Origin: Fasciola hepatica
Taxonomy: Eukaryota; Platyhelminthes; Trematoda; Plagiorchiida; Fasciolidae
Length of the DNA stretch: 64,000 nt
Assembly (NCBI GenBank): GCA_948099385.1
Contig: CANUEZ040000116.1
Location: forward strand, 9,864,001 to 9,928,000
Direction of reading: 5' to 3'
In this document: positions 49,301-61,440 of the stretch, piece after piece
How the letters are laid out: each line of letters starts with the position of its first letter
Position numbering within the stretch: position 1 is the stretch's first letter
Translations under genes and position numbers: made by a program
The notes under the pieces: model-generated
Told to the model about the DNA's origin: nothing
Database searches by the model: none
What the model saw: the letters and a program-made list of their open reading frames with translations, nothing else

Positions 49301-50784
49301 ACTACTAAAAGGTTACACATGATAAGAAGACCTTTTTATTGAAAAATGGGATCTATTTAGTTTGTTTATGGTAAAACATTACAATGGACACAGTAACTAA
49401 TTGTGAACCAACAAAGTCACATTTTACGTGGAGGCAATGCCTACCCAGAAAATGATAATGGTCACATGTGTGTGGGTGACTTCCCTTCATGATCCACCCT
49501 AATCCACCAAGCATTTTCCAACTGGGAACTGATCAACGAGAAATGTCAGTTGTAGCCAGACATATTGTTTCAGAGTGTTCGAAGTTATTCACTAACTTTC
49601 GGGCCCCGTCGCAAATGCGCAGAAATATTGGACTACGAAATTTTCGCCCCGTGACCCTACACGTGAGTTATAACTTGTACATTACAGTTGATTCGACTCC
49701 GGAATAGGTGGTTCTTCGTTGGTAAACTGAATACCGCAGTACAATTGACAATAACTATTATTGAAAATACTATCACAAACCGCCTGGTCATATTTAATTT
49801 TTCTCATTCAGTCGTAAAGATGAAGTTCGAAACTTTTAAACGAGATCTTTGGTGGGTAACAAGTAATGTTTGCAAAATGTAAGGTCATATATCCGTTTTT
49901 TGTTCAGGAACAAAAATCCCATTAAGAAGCCTTGTTTAGGATCTGTTCGCAAAATATGGTCGATGCAGATCAACATTTCAGCTTGCTCCATAGAATCTAA
50001 TCATTGTCACGGTCAAAGATGTCAAATGATGAATTTCAAGTGCACGTGACTCCTAAATTTTACCAAATTTCTCCGCCCATAGATGACTGTTTGTTCCTTC
50101 TCTATGGTTCATTTTTGGTAGTATATATTCGTTATCTTTCTTGACGGAGAGAAAAGTTAAAAAATGCAAAGCTATAATGATTTCAGTTGTCCGATTATTT
50201 TCGCTGAGCACATTCAGAGAATACAGACTGGCAAACAAGCTCGTTTTCAGTGATTCATAATTAATCCATTGCATTATAAGGTATTACGACACGTTAAAGG
50301 ACTGAATCAATGAAAAATGATAGATATTATTGACGACAATAAAAGGGAGCAATTGTAATCAGCGGGACAAGTGAAAGTTGACATGACATGGGAGGAACAA
50401 TCTATGGCTGACCTTAAGTCAAACTTGGATGGCAGCTGTCTTCATTTTTCACCATTATTCTCTATCACTTCTATTTATTTCTTTAATTGGTCCAATGCCT
50501 TCACGTGCCTTAAAAGAGTGTGATTTAATGGAGTGGGTAGGATTCACTGGAAACGAACTCGTTCGCCATGCTGTGTTCTCCAATTATAATGATTTAGCTC
50601 TCCTCTAGGGCCCGTTTACTCACGGGCAGATCATTAATGTCTACAAAATATATTAAAAAGATCGTGGCTTTGTACACCCATTGTCATATAAAATCAGTAC
50701 TCACGGTTCCGAGGCTGTAAAATCATTCAATGAGCAAAAAATCAAAAGTGTTAACGAAAAACAGGAAGTGCTGCCTACCACCAA
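46310..50784. other. Unassigned interval with possible small exons
   Basis: About 4.5 kb. Frames at 46771-47082 (103 aa, basic and Leu-rich), 47760-47951 (63 aa) and 48802-48990 (62 aa), all plus strand, have more balanced composition than most here, but overlapping frames and the lack of clear splice sites prevent any call. No repeat with other parts of the window. Confidence 0.3.
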
Positions 50785-50865
50785 AACTAGTCGACGGTGG
50801 GGAGGCTTGAACCGCTAGCATCCGATGTGACAGTCAGACTACATTGCGGACTGGTGAACACCGTT
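50785..50865 (-). mobile_element. tRNA-like SINE head
   Basis: On the minus strand GTCCGCAATGTAGTCTGACTG is followed by GGATGCTAGCGGTTCAAGCC, where GGTTCAAGCC fits a B box. The spacing is tRNA-like, the A box is poor and no cloverleaf closes. Confidence 0.4.
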
Positions 50866-51289
50866 AGTAAAAGAGCAAAATCGCGGGCACGGGACATGAA
50901 ATAATGAGAATTTTTCAAAACTGAAAATATAAGTAGAAATGCAGATTGCACGGAGTACCCAAGATCATTTTGCAGCAGCTTTACGAAGTGCGTGCTGCAG
51001 TCAGAGAGATTATTTTTGTAGTAAAACAGATGCTGGACATTATTATTAGACAAAACATTACATCGTTGCTAATCGGGCGCTCAGAAAGATCTGCTCAACC
51101 ACTAATACCAAAGTACTAATATATAAGGACGTCCTGTCGATTCGTACACCATACTGGACGGTGCGGGCTTGTGATCAGTGTATCACTGTTGTGGTAACGA
51201 AGTGTGATAATGGTTTCTCTATGTTTATCCGATAGATACGCAAGTATGCGTATGTTCTGCAATTTTTCTTTGTTTCGAAAGTATCTTTT
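50866..51289. other. Unassigned interval
   Basis: Overlapping short minus-strand frames, nothing recognised. Confidence 0.35.
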
Positions 51290-51420
51290 TCTCCATTTTG
51301 ATATAAAAATAATCGCTTTGAGCGCCGTTTGGACTTTGTAAAGGTGCACCGAAATGGTTCAGGATACGTCGTGCAATCTGTGTTTTTGACTTGTCTTTTC
51401 AAATTCGTAAAGGTGATACA
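51290..51420 (+). repeat. Copy of the ~110 bp repeat
   Basis: Contains AAAAATAATCGCTTTGAG, GGACTTTGTAAAGGTGC and CGTCGTGCAATCTG, in the same order as 32915-33025. The 37.1 kb copy shares the CGTGCAATCT block and the following TTGACTT and TTCAAAT. Confidence 0.55.
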
Positions 51421-51965
51421 CTGTTTCGTGATTCGTCTAAATGTTTTGACGTAGTGATAAAAGGAAGCTGTTTTATTTATCCCACAAAACATCTTCAGTC
51501 AATTTGAACTGTTACCAGCAAAGCATTAGGATGCCCCGGTAATAGAAGCCAGTCAGATAATATCATGAACCACGAGAGAAACTGATTCTCCAAATAATTT
51601 CACAGATTCGGTAAAACAAATTCGTTTTTGGATTCAGTTCTGTGTAATTAAAAACGAGAGTCTTGCAAAAGCTACTTGCTTACAAAGCTGGCGTCTTGTA
51701 GAATCATTTTAGTAAGCAGTAGCTTCCAAACAGATCTGTAAGTAGTAGATAGTAAGTGTAGGTGAAACGAGTAAGATTTATGGGCAATTCAGTATTAAAG
51801 GAAGCAGTTGAAAATGTACTTTTTTATTGGTGTGCTGAGACGACGGGACAAGAATTTGCTTTATGCGCCACTGGGGGTTAATTTTCAGCGATCGCATAAC
51901 CAAATAACATTCTGAAATTGGGTTGGGAAATAATCGCTGCAAAAGTACTGGGTTCTGATTAGTTA

Positions 51966-52289
51966 CTAGTTCAGCAGATCGTTAAGACGCGATATTACTG
52001 TTTCGGGGTCGTTTAAAAACCTTGCCAGGTACGGAATGGTGGAACTGCCGTACGCTTGGGGGCCTGCTTTGAGGTGTATATGTTTAGAACGTGCAACAGA
52101 AGAGTAAACGCATTCATTTGGGTGCTCGTGAATAGAGTGAGTGAAATCACTGAGTATTTTTGTGGAAAGCGCATGACAAGTTTTACTGTGTTGAGAAATG
52201 AATAATTGAGAGAATAGATATCTGGGTATGCCACTAAAAGAGCATAAGAACTTCAGGGATCTAGAAATTAGTTTGAAGTGCTTAGCCAA
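51966..52289 (-). pseudogene. LINE C-terminal region
   Basis: The frame ends with the conserved tail of CR1-type proteins: HSKTCHALSTKILSDFTHSIH and, after a variable part, a GSSTIPYLARFLNDPETVISRLNDLL ending (cited here in part only for orientation). It follows the reverse transcriptase after a stop-rich stretch at 52290-52610. The role of this tail is not well defined. Confidence 0.7.
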
Positions 52290-52599
52290 CAGACCTGGAA
52301 AAGCGACAGAAGAGGCATAAACCCAGTGGAGTAGAACACTTGAAAAAACGAAGTTTTTGATAAGGCGTGTCGGTACAGAGTGGAATTAGAGACGCGTTAC
52401 TTGAAAAGATAAAAGTCTGACCTTTGTTAAAACGTGGCTCAGGTGCGGTGACCGGGTAGGGCTTTGGTCCAGTATCACCTCAAGCTACTTTACTGAATCC
52501 TGGTGATTCAGCTCTTTCCCATCGATGGATACTGGAGCACAAGAGTCAGTAAAATCGAAGGACACATCGCCTCCCCCGAAGGAGAACAAAATGTCTCCA

Positions 52600-53450
52600 C
52601 TTTGGGGGGAATGATAACCAAACTATGTATAGTGGACCATTCAGAAATTTCTGCGATGCCACGTTAAATGGTCGGAAGAGAAGAGTTAAAGAAATATGGT
52701 GAGCCAAGAATGACATCATCAGCGTATTGATGAGGAGGCTATGGCCAGGGATGGGGATGGAAGAAACGTAGGCTGAAAACGGAAACGGTGGTTATACTGA
52801 CACCCCAAGGGATACCAAGGTTAGAAGTAACAAGAGAAGAACTGGTGCCATAGCAACGGGTGAAATGTCGGCGGTTACGGGAATAATCACTTAGCAAAGA
52901 AGAGTGGGAGGGGTTCAATGCCTCAACTGGAGAGAAAAGAGAGCAGCTCACTCCTGTGGAGATAATTAAAAGCGTCACGGTAATCTAGGAAACAACTGCT
53001 CTTTTTATCAAGCTACGAGAGAATATAATGTGCCGGGGTGACAAGGGCGTCAAAAGTGGACCGAGAGGATCAATAGGCGAGCCGGAGTTGGCCTAGAAAA
53101 TGTAGGGAAGATTCCACATGCTAGAGGATTAGTTTTTCAAACACTTTCAAAGCAAAGGATGTGCAAGCAGTGGGAAGGAATTCGGAAGAATCCCCTGTCG
53201 GGAATTTTTCTGTCTTTCACAGTTTGATTAAACAGTTCGGAGAAAATAGTCAAAAGACTGGCCGCACACTCCTTGAGAACTATTGAGCTGAGGCCATCAG
53301 GTTCAGAGGATTTCCTAGGGTTCAGAGGGGTTAGTTCTTTGTAAACACCGAAGTCGGAAATACAAAAGAAAGGTACTTTTGAAGGCTCATATTTGGAAAA
53401 TACGGAAGTTGGAGGCCCAGCTTTCTTATTGAATGACAGATTCACAGCTT
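52600..53450 (-). pseudogene. LINE reverse transcriptase, frameshifted
   Basis: Two pieces. The N-terminal piece (53137-53445) has LTPLNPRKSSEPDGLSSIVL, the typical start of the domain with P-D-G-L. The later piece (52600-52978) has SLLSDYSRNRRHFTRC, a G-I-P-W-G-V-S segment in place of the usual G-V-P-Q-G, and the catalytic Y-A-D-D at 52715-52726. The Q to W change in the G-x-P-Q-G motif and at least two breaks (the stretch between 52980 and 53135 is scrambled) make it non-functional. Confidence 0.8.
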
Positions 53451-53549
53451 CGATATCATCGGCAGCAGACTTGCGTACGCAGAAACCTCCATATAAACCC
53501 TTTTATTGCCTCCATGTCGCTTTATGGTTTTTAGGTTACAAGAAGTTGC

Positions 53550-53552
<3 letters not shown>

Positions 53553-53599
<47 letters not shown>
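53553..53599. repeat. (TA)n microsatellite inside the LINE
   Basis: About 47 bases of AT dinucleotides between the endonuclease and reverse transcriptase coding parts. Confidence 0.95.
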
Positions 53600-53602
<3 letters not shown>

Positions 53603-53953
53603 TCATTCTAGATAGCTCAATCGTGGTTGACTCCGTCAAGCTCTTTACCTTTGTGTAATCCTTGCGTTTAAAAACATATTCTTTACGGCGACGGGGTCGT
53701 TTGAGGTGGGGTGGTGAGAAACGATTGAAGCGAATGTTACGAGTCTCGATGGGACTGCAAAAGTTAGGACAAAAATTAAAATAAAAGGTGCGTTTATCGC
53801 TTAACGCAGAGACGCCATAGTCTGAGAATACACCAAAATTAGTTTGACTAATCATTTCATTTATTATCAGCGTATTCTGCGGAGAATTCTCTCTTTTGAA
53901 CTTTGCGGATACGGCATTGAATGAAGTGTTGGTGATTGTTGAGACTATAATTC

Positions 53954-54681
53954 CTAGACAAAACCTTGATTGTAGCGTGATTGGAAGGACAGAGAAGGGA
54001 ACGATATGAGGCCGAAAAAAATGCCCGAGCAGCCGACCAAGAAAATACCTAGGAAAGCATCCATTCCAGTCGGAAAGTTGGCAGAGTTTACGAGACAGAA
54101 GGAATGAAAAGAATCAATATCAAGACGAATATAGTTACCAGCAACTATACACAAACAAATGTCTGCGAATTCTATTAGAATTTGTGAAAGGGAATCAACC
54201 GATTCCTGGTAGTCATCAGTAGAACATTTTGATGAAATATAGGTACTGAGAAGTACAACAGACCAAAAACTACTCAGATGTTTAGGTTTGCTTTCAGTAA
54301 CGGAGGAAGTATTGTATACAGTTGAATACATAAACACGAGCTTGGTATTTTGGCACCCATGACTGTTGATATATGTGATAAAATCACCACCTTGCTTCCT
54401 TTGTGAAGCAGGACGATCCACACGATCCACATTCAAACCACTTAGATCAACTATTTCATCATCGATGTCACTGTGAAGTCGCTTTTCTCGTAGCAAGATT
54501 GCGCCGAGTTGAGAATATTCGTATGACCTAATGAGATTGGACAACATCGAAAATTACTCGGTAGGGAACGAACGTTGTTGCTGATCGTCACGGGAAGGCT
54601 CCTGTTGTGTATGAGTCTTCTATGAAGGACAGCCGACCAACCTGCTCTGTGCTTTCTAGGGTTGCTTCTTGACTTCCTCAA
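53954..54681 (-). pseudogene. LINE endonuclease (apurinic type), frameshifted
   Basis: Starts as NPRKHRAGWSAVLHRR in one frame (54451-54681) and continues after a shift near 54547 as SNLIRSYEYSQLGAILLREK. Further on, CLCIVAGNYIRLDI corresponds to the V-x-A-G-D-F-N motif of the nuclease, with the catalytic D-F-N replaced by N-Y-I. The later FGLISFPSL part corresponds to the strand before S-D-H. The loss of the D-F-N residues alone would inactivate it. Confidence 0.75.
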
Positions 54682-54690
54682 ACTTATCTT

Positions 54691-55075
54691 TCATTTGATC
54701 TTCACCATATTTCCAAAAGGAACCATGGAGTCAGGTAAAGTTCTTCCCTTGAAGGATTTCACCAGTTCTTTGGAATATGCTATCGTCAGTGGCGCTACTT
54801 TAGTAGAAGAACATTTATTACCAATCAAGGTCAAAAACAAAATAGCAAACCGGAGAACGTGTAGATGATCATGTGGCAAATTCCGAAGGTGGTGGAACAG
54901 GGCGGCCGCATTCAAAGGCCTCGCCACAGAAGTTCCAATGAGGACTTTTGAGCTCTGAATGATTTAACTGCTTCGTTAGGAATATTGAAGACGGAACGAT
55001 CTGGCGTTTAAAGCGAAGGTAGTCTGTGGTGGGTTTTAAAACGGTACCTGTAAAGCCAAGCGCAGTTCGTAACTT
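54691..55075 (-). pseudogene. Probable LINE ORF1 C-terminal region
   Basis: Two overlapping frames. One reads LRTALGFTGTVLKPTTDYL and on to FKRQIVPSS; the other has AALFHHLRNLPHDHLHVLRF and ends KGRTLPDSMVPFGNMVKIK with a stop just before the endonuclease. Position and orientation fit ORF1 of a two-ORF LINE, but no RRM or zinc knuckle is visible. Assignment rests on context. Confidence 0.45.
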
Positions 55076-55080
55076 TATTG

Positions 55081-58000
55081 ATCCTTTGGTACTTCACGCA
55101 TAAATAAACAGTGTTCAGTATCTCGTTGTGGCATGGATCAGCATTTTTTATGGCACACACTACGTGTTAATAGAATCTGCTGATGGATGGACTCAAATTC
55201 TCGGAAGCATACTACTGGTCGTGCGATTATTTTTGCATCCGCTCACATTTCTGATGAACAAGTTAGACTGTTGTGAATAAAATAAGATATACTTTCCCAC
55301 CGAATTATTTGCCCGCAGCATAATGAGAACATAACTACAGCAAATGTGACCAACAGTTTTTGATGAAAGTATTTACGCTTTTCTTCAAGTATTACCAGTG
55401 GCTGGTTAATTTCTTATTTTCGCCGAAGGAGCCATTTCACAGATTACAAAGGAACTGTTGTTTATTGTCAAGAGTCGGGTTATCACTAATCAATAAGTGT
55501 ATTTATTTATTCCCTCTGGTTTTGGAGTAGAGAAACTGAATGAATGAGACCTATATGCTAAGGAACCCACAACAGTCGAGCAGTAGTCATTCAACCAATT
55601 ATGCAGAAGCAAGGATTCATGAATGTTACTCATTCAGTCTTTCGTATTTTGTGTGTGTACAGTCCAAGGAGCTAGAAATTACAGGTCAAAACAGAAAAGT
55701 GTAACTTACTGTACAGGTGTGTAAATATTCTTTCTGTGCCTGCATTTCCAAGAAACTCCAGTGAAGAATGAATGGACAATGTGACTACAGAATCCTGGGC
55801 ATAAAAATCGAATTTGTGTTTACAGGGACATCTTGGATTTTGATACAAGAACAATTAAGTTAACGAGTCATTCAGTGGGGATCTACTAAAGAGGAATAGT
55901 CAAATAACAAACAGAGGATAGGTTATATAGTGGGAGAGGAGTGGAAGATTTGCTCTGGTCAAATCACAACGAAGACAGTTCGGAGACTCAAAGCAAATGA
56001 AGGTCATCTTTGGGGACAATGAAATTAGGAAAACAACGTAACCAAGGTGAAGGGTATAACAGATGATCAAAGTCACAAAACCTCAATTGTTCACGGTGAG
56101 GGCGCACTTTTCTGCACCATGATCATGAGGACGCACGTGAGATGTTATACTTAATCAAGGTGTTCGCAATAACCTCGTAATGTTTCCACGTCAAATGTAC
56201 CGATGAATCACAGCTTATGTTCGCCTAGTGAATTCATATCATCAACTTTTCTGGAATTGTGGTTACCTTCACAATGGCCATGTGCCTTTGAAACCGGTCA
56301 TTTTGAGTTTAGAACACTCAAATCATTCAAACCCGCTGGTGGGGATGAATTTCTGTAGACAAATTCGGAGCACAGTCTCATGTTGTTCGGGTCTCAGTAC
56401 TTTGGTTTGTCAAAAATGGGACGATTTTCATACCAAAGGGAGTAGATAAGGACAAATTCGACTCTGATTTTTCCCGCCAGTAGTTGATGCTCGGTTACAT
56501 CAAGGGTAAAGATGCTGGTCATCAAACGATAGTGTTCAGTATCGTATTGTCTTTCAGTCGCTAGTTTAACGGAAATGTAACTTACCAATGAACGTTTTTT
56601 TCCTCGCACAACAACAACCACCTAATTGTCACATGCCCTTTTTACCAGCAGAGATTACTTCTGTTCCGTCCATTTGTGGCCTAATTGTAGATAATATAGC
56701 ACAGCATAGAAGAAACCTGTTGGGTAAATTTGGGCGTACCGTTTGCCAACATGTGGCATTTTCATTTCTCTGGAAAATTAGAGGCAAACAACGAAAAATA
56801 ACTATTCACGAAAATAGGGAATATGAAAGACACCACAAAGGGCTTTATGAATTTGGGTTCCTATACAAAACAAAGGTTTTACGGGTAAGGTTGATTTACT
56901 TGTTAAACAAAATGTGTTTTTATCTCCTTTATGTTTTATTGATATTCAGTTGTCGCACTGAGACCCTGACTAATGTGATTTGCGAAAAAAATCATCAATA
57001 TTTTCTCACATTTGCCCAATGACGATCTATGAGCTTTCTGACCGTAACATTTCCGTTGAATGCAAGTGTGTCACATGCAGCAATCATTTAAAAATATCAT
57101 TGTTAACCATTCTTTGATAAGAAAATAACAAAATATTTAAGCTGTCCTTTCATGTTTACCGATCATCTTTTGAAAACTGATGATTACAGTGTCTACCATC
57201 TGTATTAGGGTGGGGGGAATGTAAAATGTTATAAATCTCATGGGAACACATAGCCAAAAGTTGTGTACACTTAATGAAACGATACTTCTGCTTTACAACG
57301 AAAAATCATTAAAAAAGCTTTCAAAAGTTCTCGATTCCCAAACTTTGGAATAACACATATGGGGTACAGTAAGAGGAAGGTATTGTAATATCAGCAGAGG
57401 AACAAAAACACGCAAACAATAACGGAGTCTGACGCATCAACTCAAGTAGCCAGGACACGGTGGTCATCAGTCTACATTTTCTACTCAACAGTCACGTAAG
57501 GTCTCGTCTCTCAGTGAATATTAGGACAATAACACAAGTAGAAACATCCTTAAACTAGTAACTTGTTTGACAGTGGAATTAGGGCATGTAAAACTCTAAA
57601 TGACGCTTCATCGTTTAGGAGGGAGAAAGTAACCCAAAACGGTAATTTAAATAAACTACAAATAGATAAGAAAAAGACTAATCCAATGAGCAATAGAGCT
57701 TAGGTAATGAGGAACCACAGTAAAATTCAAAAATATCCAGATTAAATTGTAAGCTAGCTCATTACCTACGAAAAAAAAAAATTTTTTGAGCCTCACTTAC
57801 ACTGACGCCAAAATAATTCTTTTCAGTATCCTCCCGAGAACAGAAATCTATACGTTTATTTCAAAGGAACACACGACATCTTTGCTTCTGCAGTGGTTAG
57901 ATTGAGACGCATGAGGCTGCTTGATATTCGGGCCTCTTGTTTCAACGGTTTCAATTTGCAAAGCATTTTAATGTTACCAAAAACTGAAGCCCAACCAAGT

Positions 58001-58929
58001 AAAAGCTTCATAAGTGCTTCCTCATCTTCAGAAAAGCCGAATAAACCCTGTTTGCAGTCAGGTTGAAATCCGGGGCCAGCGTGTGAATGAAAACTTTAAA
58101 GGTTCATTATTTGGCTGTCGAGCATTGCTGAACCGTTCAGGCATGCTTCATTTATGCTTTGCTTTGTGTACCACTGGCCCGTCCACTTTAAACTTTGAGG
58201 ACTTTTCTACCAAATTCAGATAGACCTCAGAGGTAGTTACATTCTAATCGAAGGCTCACTGGAATCAAAAGAATGTATACAACCAAATGCTCCGATTCAG
58301 ATTCATAATAGGCAAAATGTGCGGTTGAATCCACAGATGGTCAAGATACGAAATTCGTGCGATTCACCATTCACGGAAGCGACGAGACAATCTCGACGTT
58401 TTGTGGTGATTCGATCCTACTCACGAGCAATAGAAAAGACGGTTTGGACCAGTTTGCGTTCATTTTTCAGCTTTCACGCGTTTTCGCGTGTTAACAGACA
58501 CACCATGAGCGTATGACCTTGGATAATCATTGCCGCACTGTGCATTATTTGCTTCCACATCATGTGACAATGTTTGTTAAGTTGGGGCCCACCAATCATA
58601 TTGCTCATGGATCATTCCCTATGTGCATATGCATTACGTTACAGATTTTACGCCTATATAAACGTCACATTTTGCACACTACGAAACCAAAATGTTTTAG
58701 TGTAAGTCGGCGTGTCTTTTGATTCTATTTCAGACTATTCGGTCGGTACAGGTTCCGTGAAACAAACCACTCCTTTGTAACTGAAAACGTTTGCACGTGT
58801 TACTTGGTCAAACCAACTAAAATGAATCCCAACAAAAGAGAAAGATTGTGAGCCCTCCCCACCTAATTAATGGTGCATGGCACCCGCCAAAAGATGAACT
58901 ATTGGTGAACAGATTGACTAGCCTGTATC

Positions 58930-58930
<1 letters not shown>
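55081..58930. other. Unassigned interval
   Basis: About 3.9 kb. The longest frame is 56588-57022 plus (144 aa) with a hydrophobic stretch near its C-terminus (about residues 103-122) and no recognised domain. An AT palindrome-like run (A10 T6) lies near 57772-57787. No repeat with other parts of the window. Confidence 0.35.
56588..57022 (+). CDS. Unassigned 144-aa reading frame
   Basis: ATG-started. A basic middle part (about residues 40-95) is followed by a Leu-rich hydrophobic stretch that could span a membrane, then a short polar end. No family recognised and no splice context supports it. It is the longest frame in a 3.9 kb block without recognised repeats, which is the only reason for listing it. 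Confidence 0.15.
   Translation: MNVFFLAQQQPPNCHMPFLPAEITSVPSICGLIVDNIAQHRRNLLGKFGRTVCQHVAFSFLWKIRGKQRKITIHENREYERHHKGLYEFGFLYKTKVLRVRLIYLLNKMCFYLLYVLLIFSCRTETLTNVICEKNHQYFLTFAQ

Positions 58931-59023
<93 letters not shown>
58931..59023. repeat. (ATC)n / (GAT)n microsatellite, LINE tail
   Basis: 31 uninterrupted trinucleotide units. On the minus strand it reads (GAT)n directly after the 3' UTR of the RTE-like LINE (…CTGTAC-GAT), so it is best explained as that element's expanded 3' tail. Apparent poly-Ser or poly-Asp frames across it are artefacts. Confidence 0.95.
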
Positions 59024-59156
59024 GTACAGCGTTAAACAGTAAGGTAAACCCCGCTGATCATTGCAGTTATCACCACACGGCACCTGGAGATAGAAAGAAT
59101 GGAAGTACAAGATGGACAACGCGTGAACCTATACCTGTAGGAAAGGGAATAACGCT

Positions 59157-59578
59157 CTAGTAGCCAACACACGGAACACACAGTCTAACTGTACAAACGC
59201 ATATCGACCAGGCATTCTGATTCGACAGAAAGTGACGACATGGTCGCCACTGTTCACGGTTCGCTGTCATATCCTTCAGTGCCTCGAGCCAACTGGTTGA
59301 CGGATCTTTTGGACCAAAACAATGAAGACGCAAGGCAGTGATTTTTCCCAAGTTCGCTGTACATTTCTCGTTCCCCATTGCCAAGTCATCTGTTGATCTC
59401 CTCGTGGCTTCTTCCATTGCTCAATTGGAAAGGAAAACAGGACACAGTATGGTAGACGTGCGTTCGCCATACGTGATGCTTGCCCCAACCAACGGAGTCT
59501 AGTAAGCTGGATAAGCTGTGATACAAAACACCCTGAAGTTGTACCCAATACTCGATTTCTGACCTCAGCATTGCTCAC
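59157..59578 (-). pseudogene. LINE C-terminal domain, frameshifted
   Basis: Begins SNAEVRNRVLG, continues SQLIQLTRLRWLGQASRMAN and RLPYCVLFSFP, then shifts frame to a W-L-E-A-L-K-D-M segment and FLSNQNAW. The R-L-R-W-L-G-H-x-x-R-M block is a hallmark of the region after the reverse transcriptase in many LINEs; here H is replaced by Q. Confidence 0.8.
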
Positions 59579-59925
59579 TCGGTCATCCCATCCGATCTTA
59601 GCGTACTACGCAAACATCGATGATCGAAAACCTCAAGTAGACGAATTTTTTTCAGCAAGCAAACCCCAAGTCTCACAACTATACAACAAAACCGAAAGCA
59701 CCGCGGTACAATGCACAACTTCAGCTAAATACCAAATCAGCTCCACAAGTGTTTCAGTCCATCGTACACCCTTTGAGCTTTTGATAAACGAGTGCTTAAC
59801 TCTAATTCATGCTTCCATCTGTCGTCACGCTGCTGCCAAGGTGAGTGAAGCGGTCGACAACTGCCAGCACTTTCTCATCCAGCATCAAGCTCGGAATCGT
59901 TGATGTCCAGTCTTGAAACCTCATT

Positions 59926-61092
59926 TTACACTTCGAAAGTACAGAGCGTATGCCGAATGGAGCCATGAGCTTTTGCAAGTCTATCTAGTGCACGTCGAGC
60001 ATGTTCTGTGCATTCAAACAAGCGGACAAGGTCGTCTGCGTAATGTAGGTCACACAGATTCTCACTATAGCCTAGTTTGACGCCCTCATCCTGAAGATTT
60101 CTCAAGGCAGTCCCCATTATCTCGACCATGAAGAAAGTGAACAGAAATCGAGAAATAGGATATTCTCGTCGAACACTGATAGTTATTTTCAAAGGACAGG
60201 GTAGTTCACTTTAAACCTTTACGTAGCCTAAGGTATGGCAGTACAATGATCCCAGTAGACTGAAGAAATCCGGTGGCACCTTTTAGACGAAGAGCAATGA
60301 ATAGCTCTTTCCGGTCAGCTGAATCGGAGGTGCTTTTCACGTCGAGGAAAACCAGTACTGTTGGTCGAAGGAGTGTTACTGGTCTCAGGTAATCGACGAA
60401 GAGTAAAAACCTGGTCGATGCATCCCCGACCTAGACGGAATCCGGCCGGCTGTTCACCGGTGGTACTCTCGCGAGCCGGCAAGATAGAGGCTAATACGCT
60501 GGTCATCGTTGGAATTAAGCTGACCCCACAGTGATTACTACAGTCATCGCGTGTTCCATTCTTGACGATCGGTATAGTCAATGATTCGCCCAATCATAAC
60601 GGAATACTTCCCTGTTTCCAGACATCACGTAGCAAGACAGTAAGTGATTTTATCGATGCACCACCACCAACTTTGAAAAGAGCTGGGGAGAGTTCATCAG
60701 GATCGGCCGCTTTCCCTCACCTTAGTAATCGAATGCATGACTCTACTTCTACTTCTGATGGAGGCTTAAGTAATACTTCCCAAGGAATCGCAGTTGTTGA
60801 CACAGGAGTAACTACACTAGAGCGCCTCCAGCTGAACTGTTCCCTGAAGTATTCTGCCCAAAGGTCAAGCCTTTGCTGTTCGTCGTGAATTGTCTCCGTT
60901 TTCATCGCATCTCGTTTCACTGGCCGAGGTCGGCTGTCCACCGGTGTCACGAATAAGTTTGAACAGTCTTTGACTGTTACCTGAAGCAGCTGCTATTTCC
61001 ATTTCTTCGGCTACCCTGACCAGCCAATTTTCGCAATGGTTCTTAAGGCCTTTTGTAGCTTGTTTCTGTAGAAGTCTTTTTACTTTATTCAC
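59926..61092 (-). pseudogene. LINE reverse transcriptase, frameshifted
   Basis: Recognisable in order: DLWAEYFREQFSW (60717-60950), the W-G-E-S-L-T-I-P-I-V-K-N-G block with N-H-C-G-V-S-L and ARESTTGEQPAGFRLGRGCI (60315-60593), a shifted F-L-D-V-K-S segment near 60340, and the catalytic Y-A-D-D at 60031-60042 in LCDLHYADDLVRLFE. The palm motifs are kept but sit in different frames. The stretch 59580-59925, which should carry the thumb and connection, is scrambled. Confidence 0.85.
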
Positions 61093-61440
61093 CTCCTTAC
61101 AGTTCGAGAGCTGGCGCTCTGGCTCAGTTAGACTGACCGGCTCTTAAGAAATCCAGTGTCACTGATGGACACCGGATCTAGGACCACAGGCGAAACTTGC
61201 TGCCACATGCATCGCCTGCTAGATATGAGCCCAGTGCTCGCCTACATTGTTGTTCGTCGTGGATCCCAGCCCATGTGCTAACTTATGTTCATAACTGGTG
61301 CAAAGGCTTGGATCACACAAATGTTGTGCGGCTAACCGGATTTACGATTTGCTTCCGTGACCATATAGGTGGAGTGATAATCGCATTAAAATTAATGCAT
61401 GGTCCGACTCTACGTGCATGTATCAGTGGGACCTACAATT

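Larger units (their letters stand above)
51820..55080 (-). mobile_element. CR1/jockey-type LINE, long but decayed
   Basis: Minus-strand element with, in order, a partial ORF1-like region (about 55075-54690), an endonuclease (about 54680-53950), a linker region, a reverse transcriptase (about 53450-52600) and the C-terminal tail (to the stop at 51966), then a short 3' UTR with an AATAAAAAAGTAC stretch near 51822-51834. Multiple frameshifts and stops break it. A (TA)n tract lies in the linker. Such elements copy themselves by target-primed reverse transcription and can mobilise SINEs. Confidence 0.8.

Noticed and set aside
58848..59119. Reading frames encoding long poly-Ser and poly-Asp runs
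   Set aside because: Translation of the (ATC)n microsatellite on the two strands.
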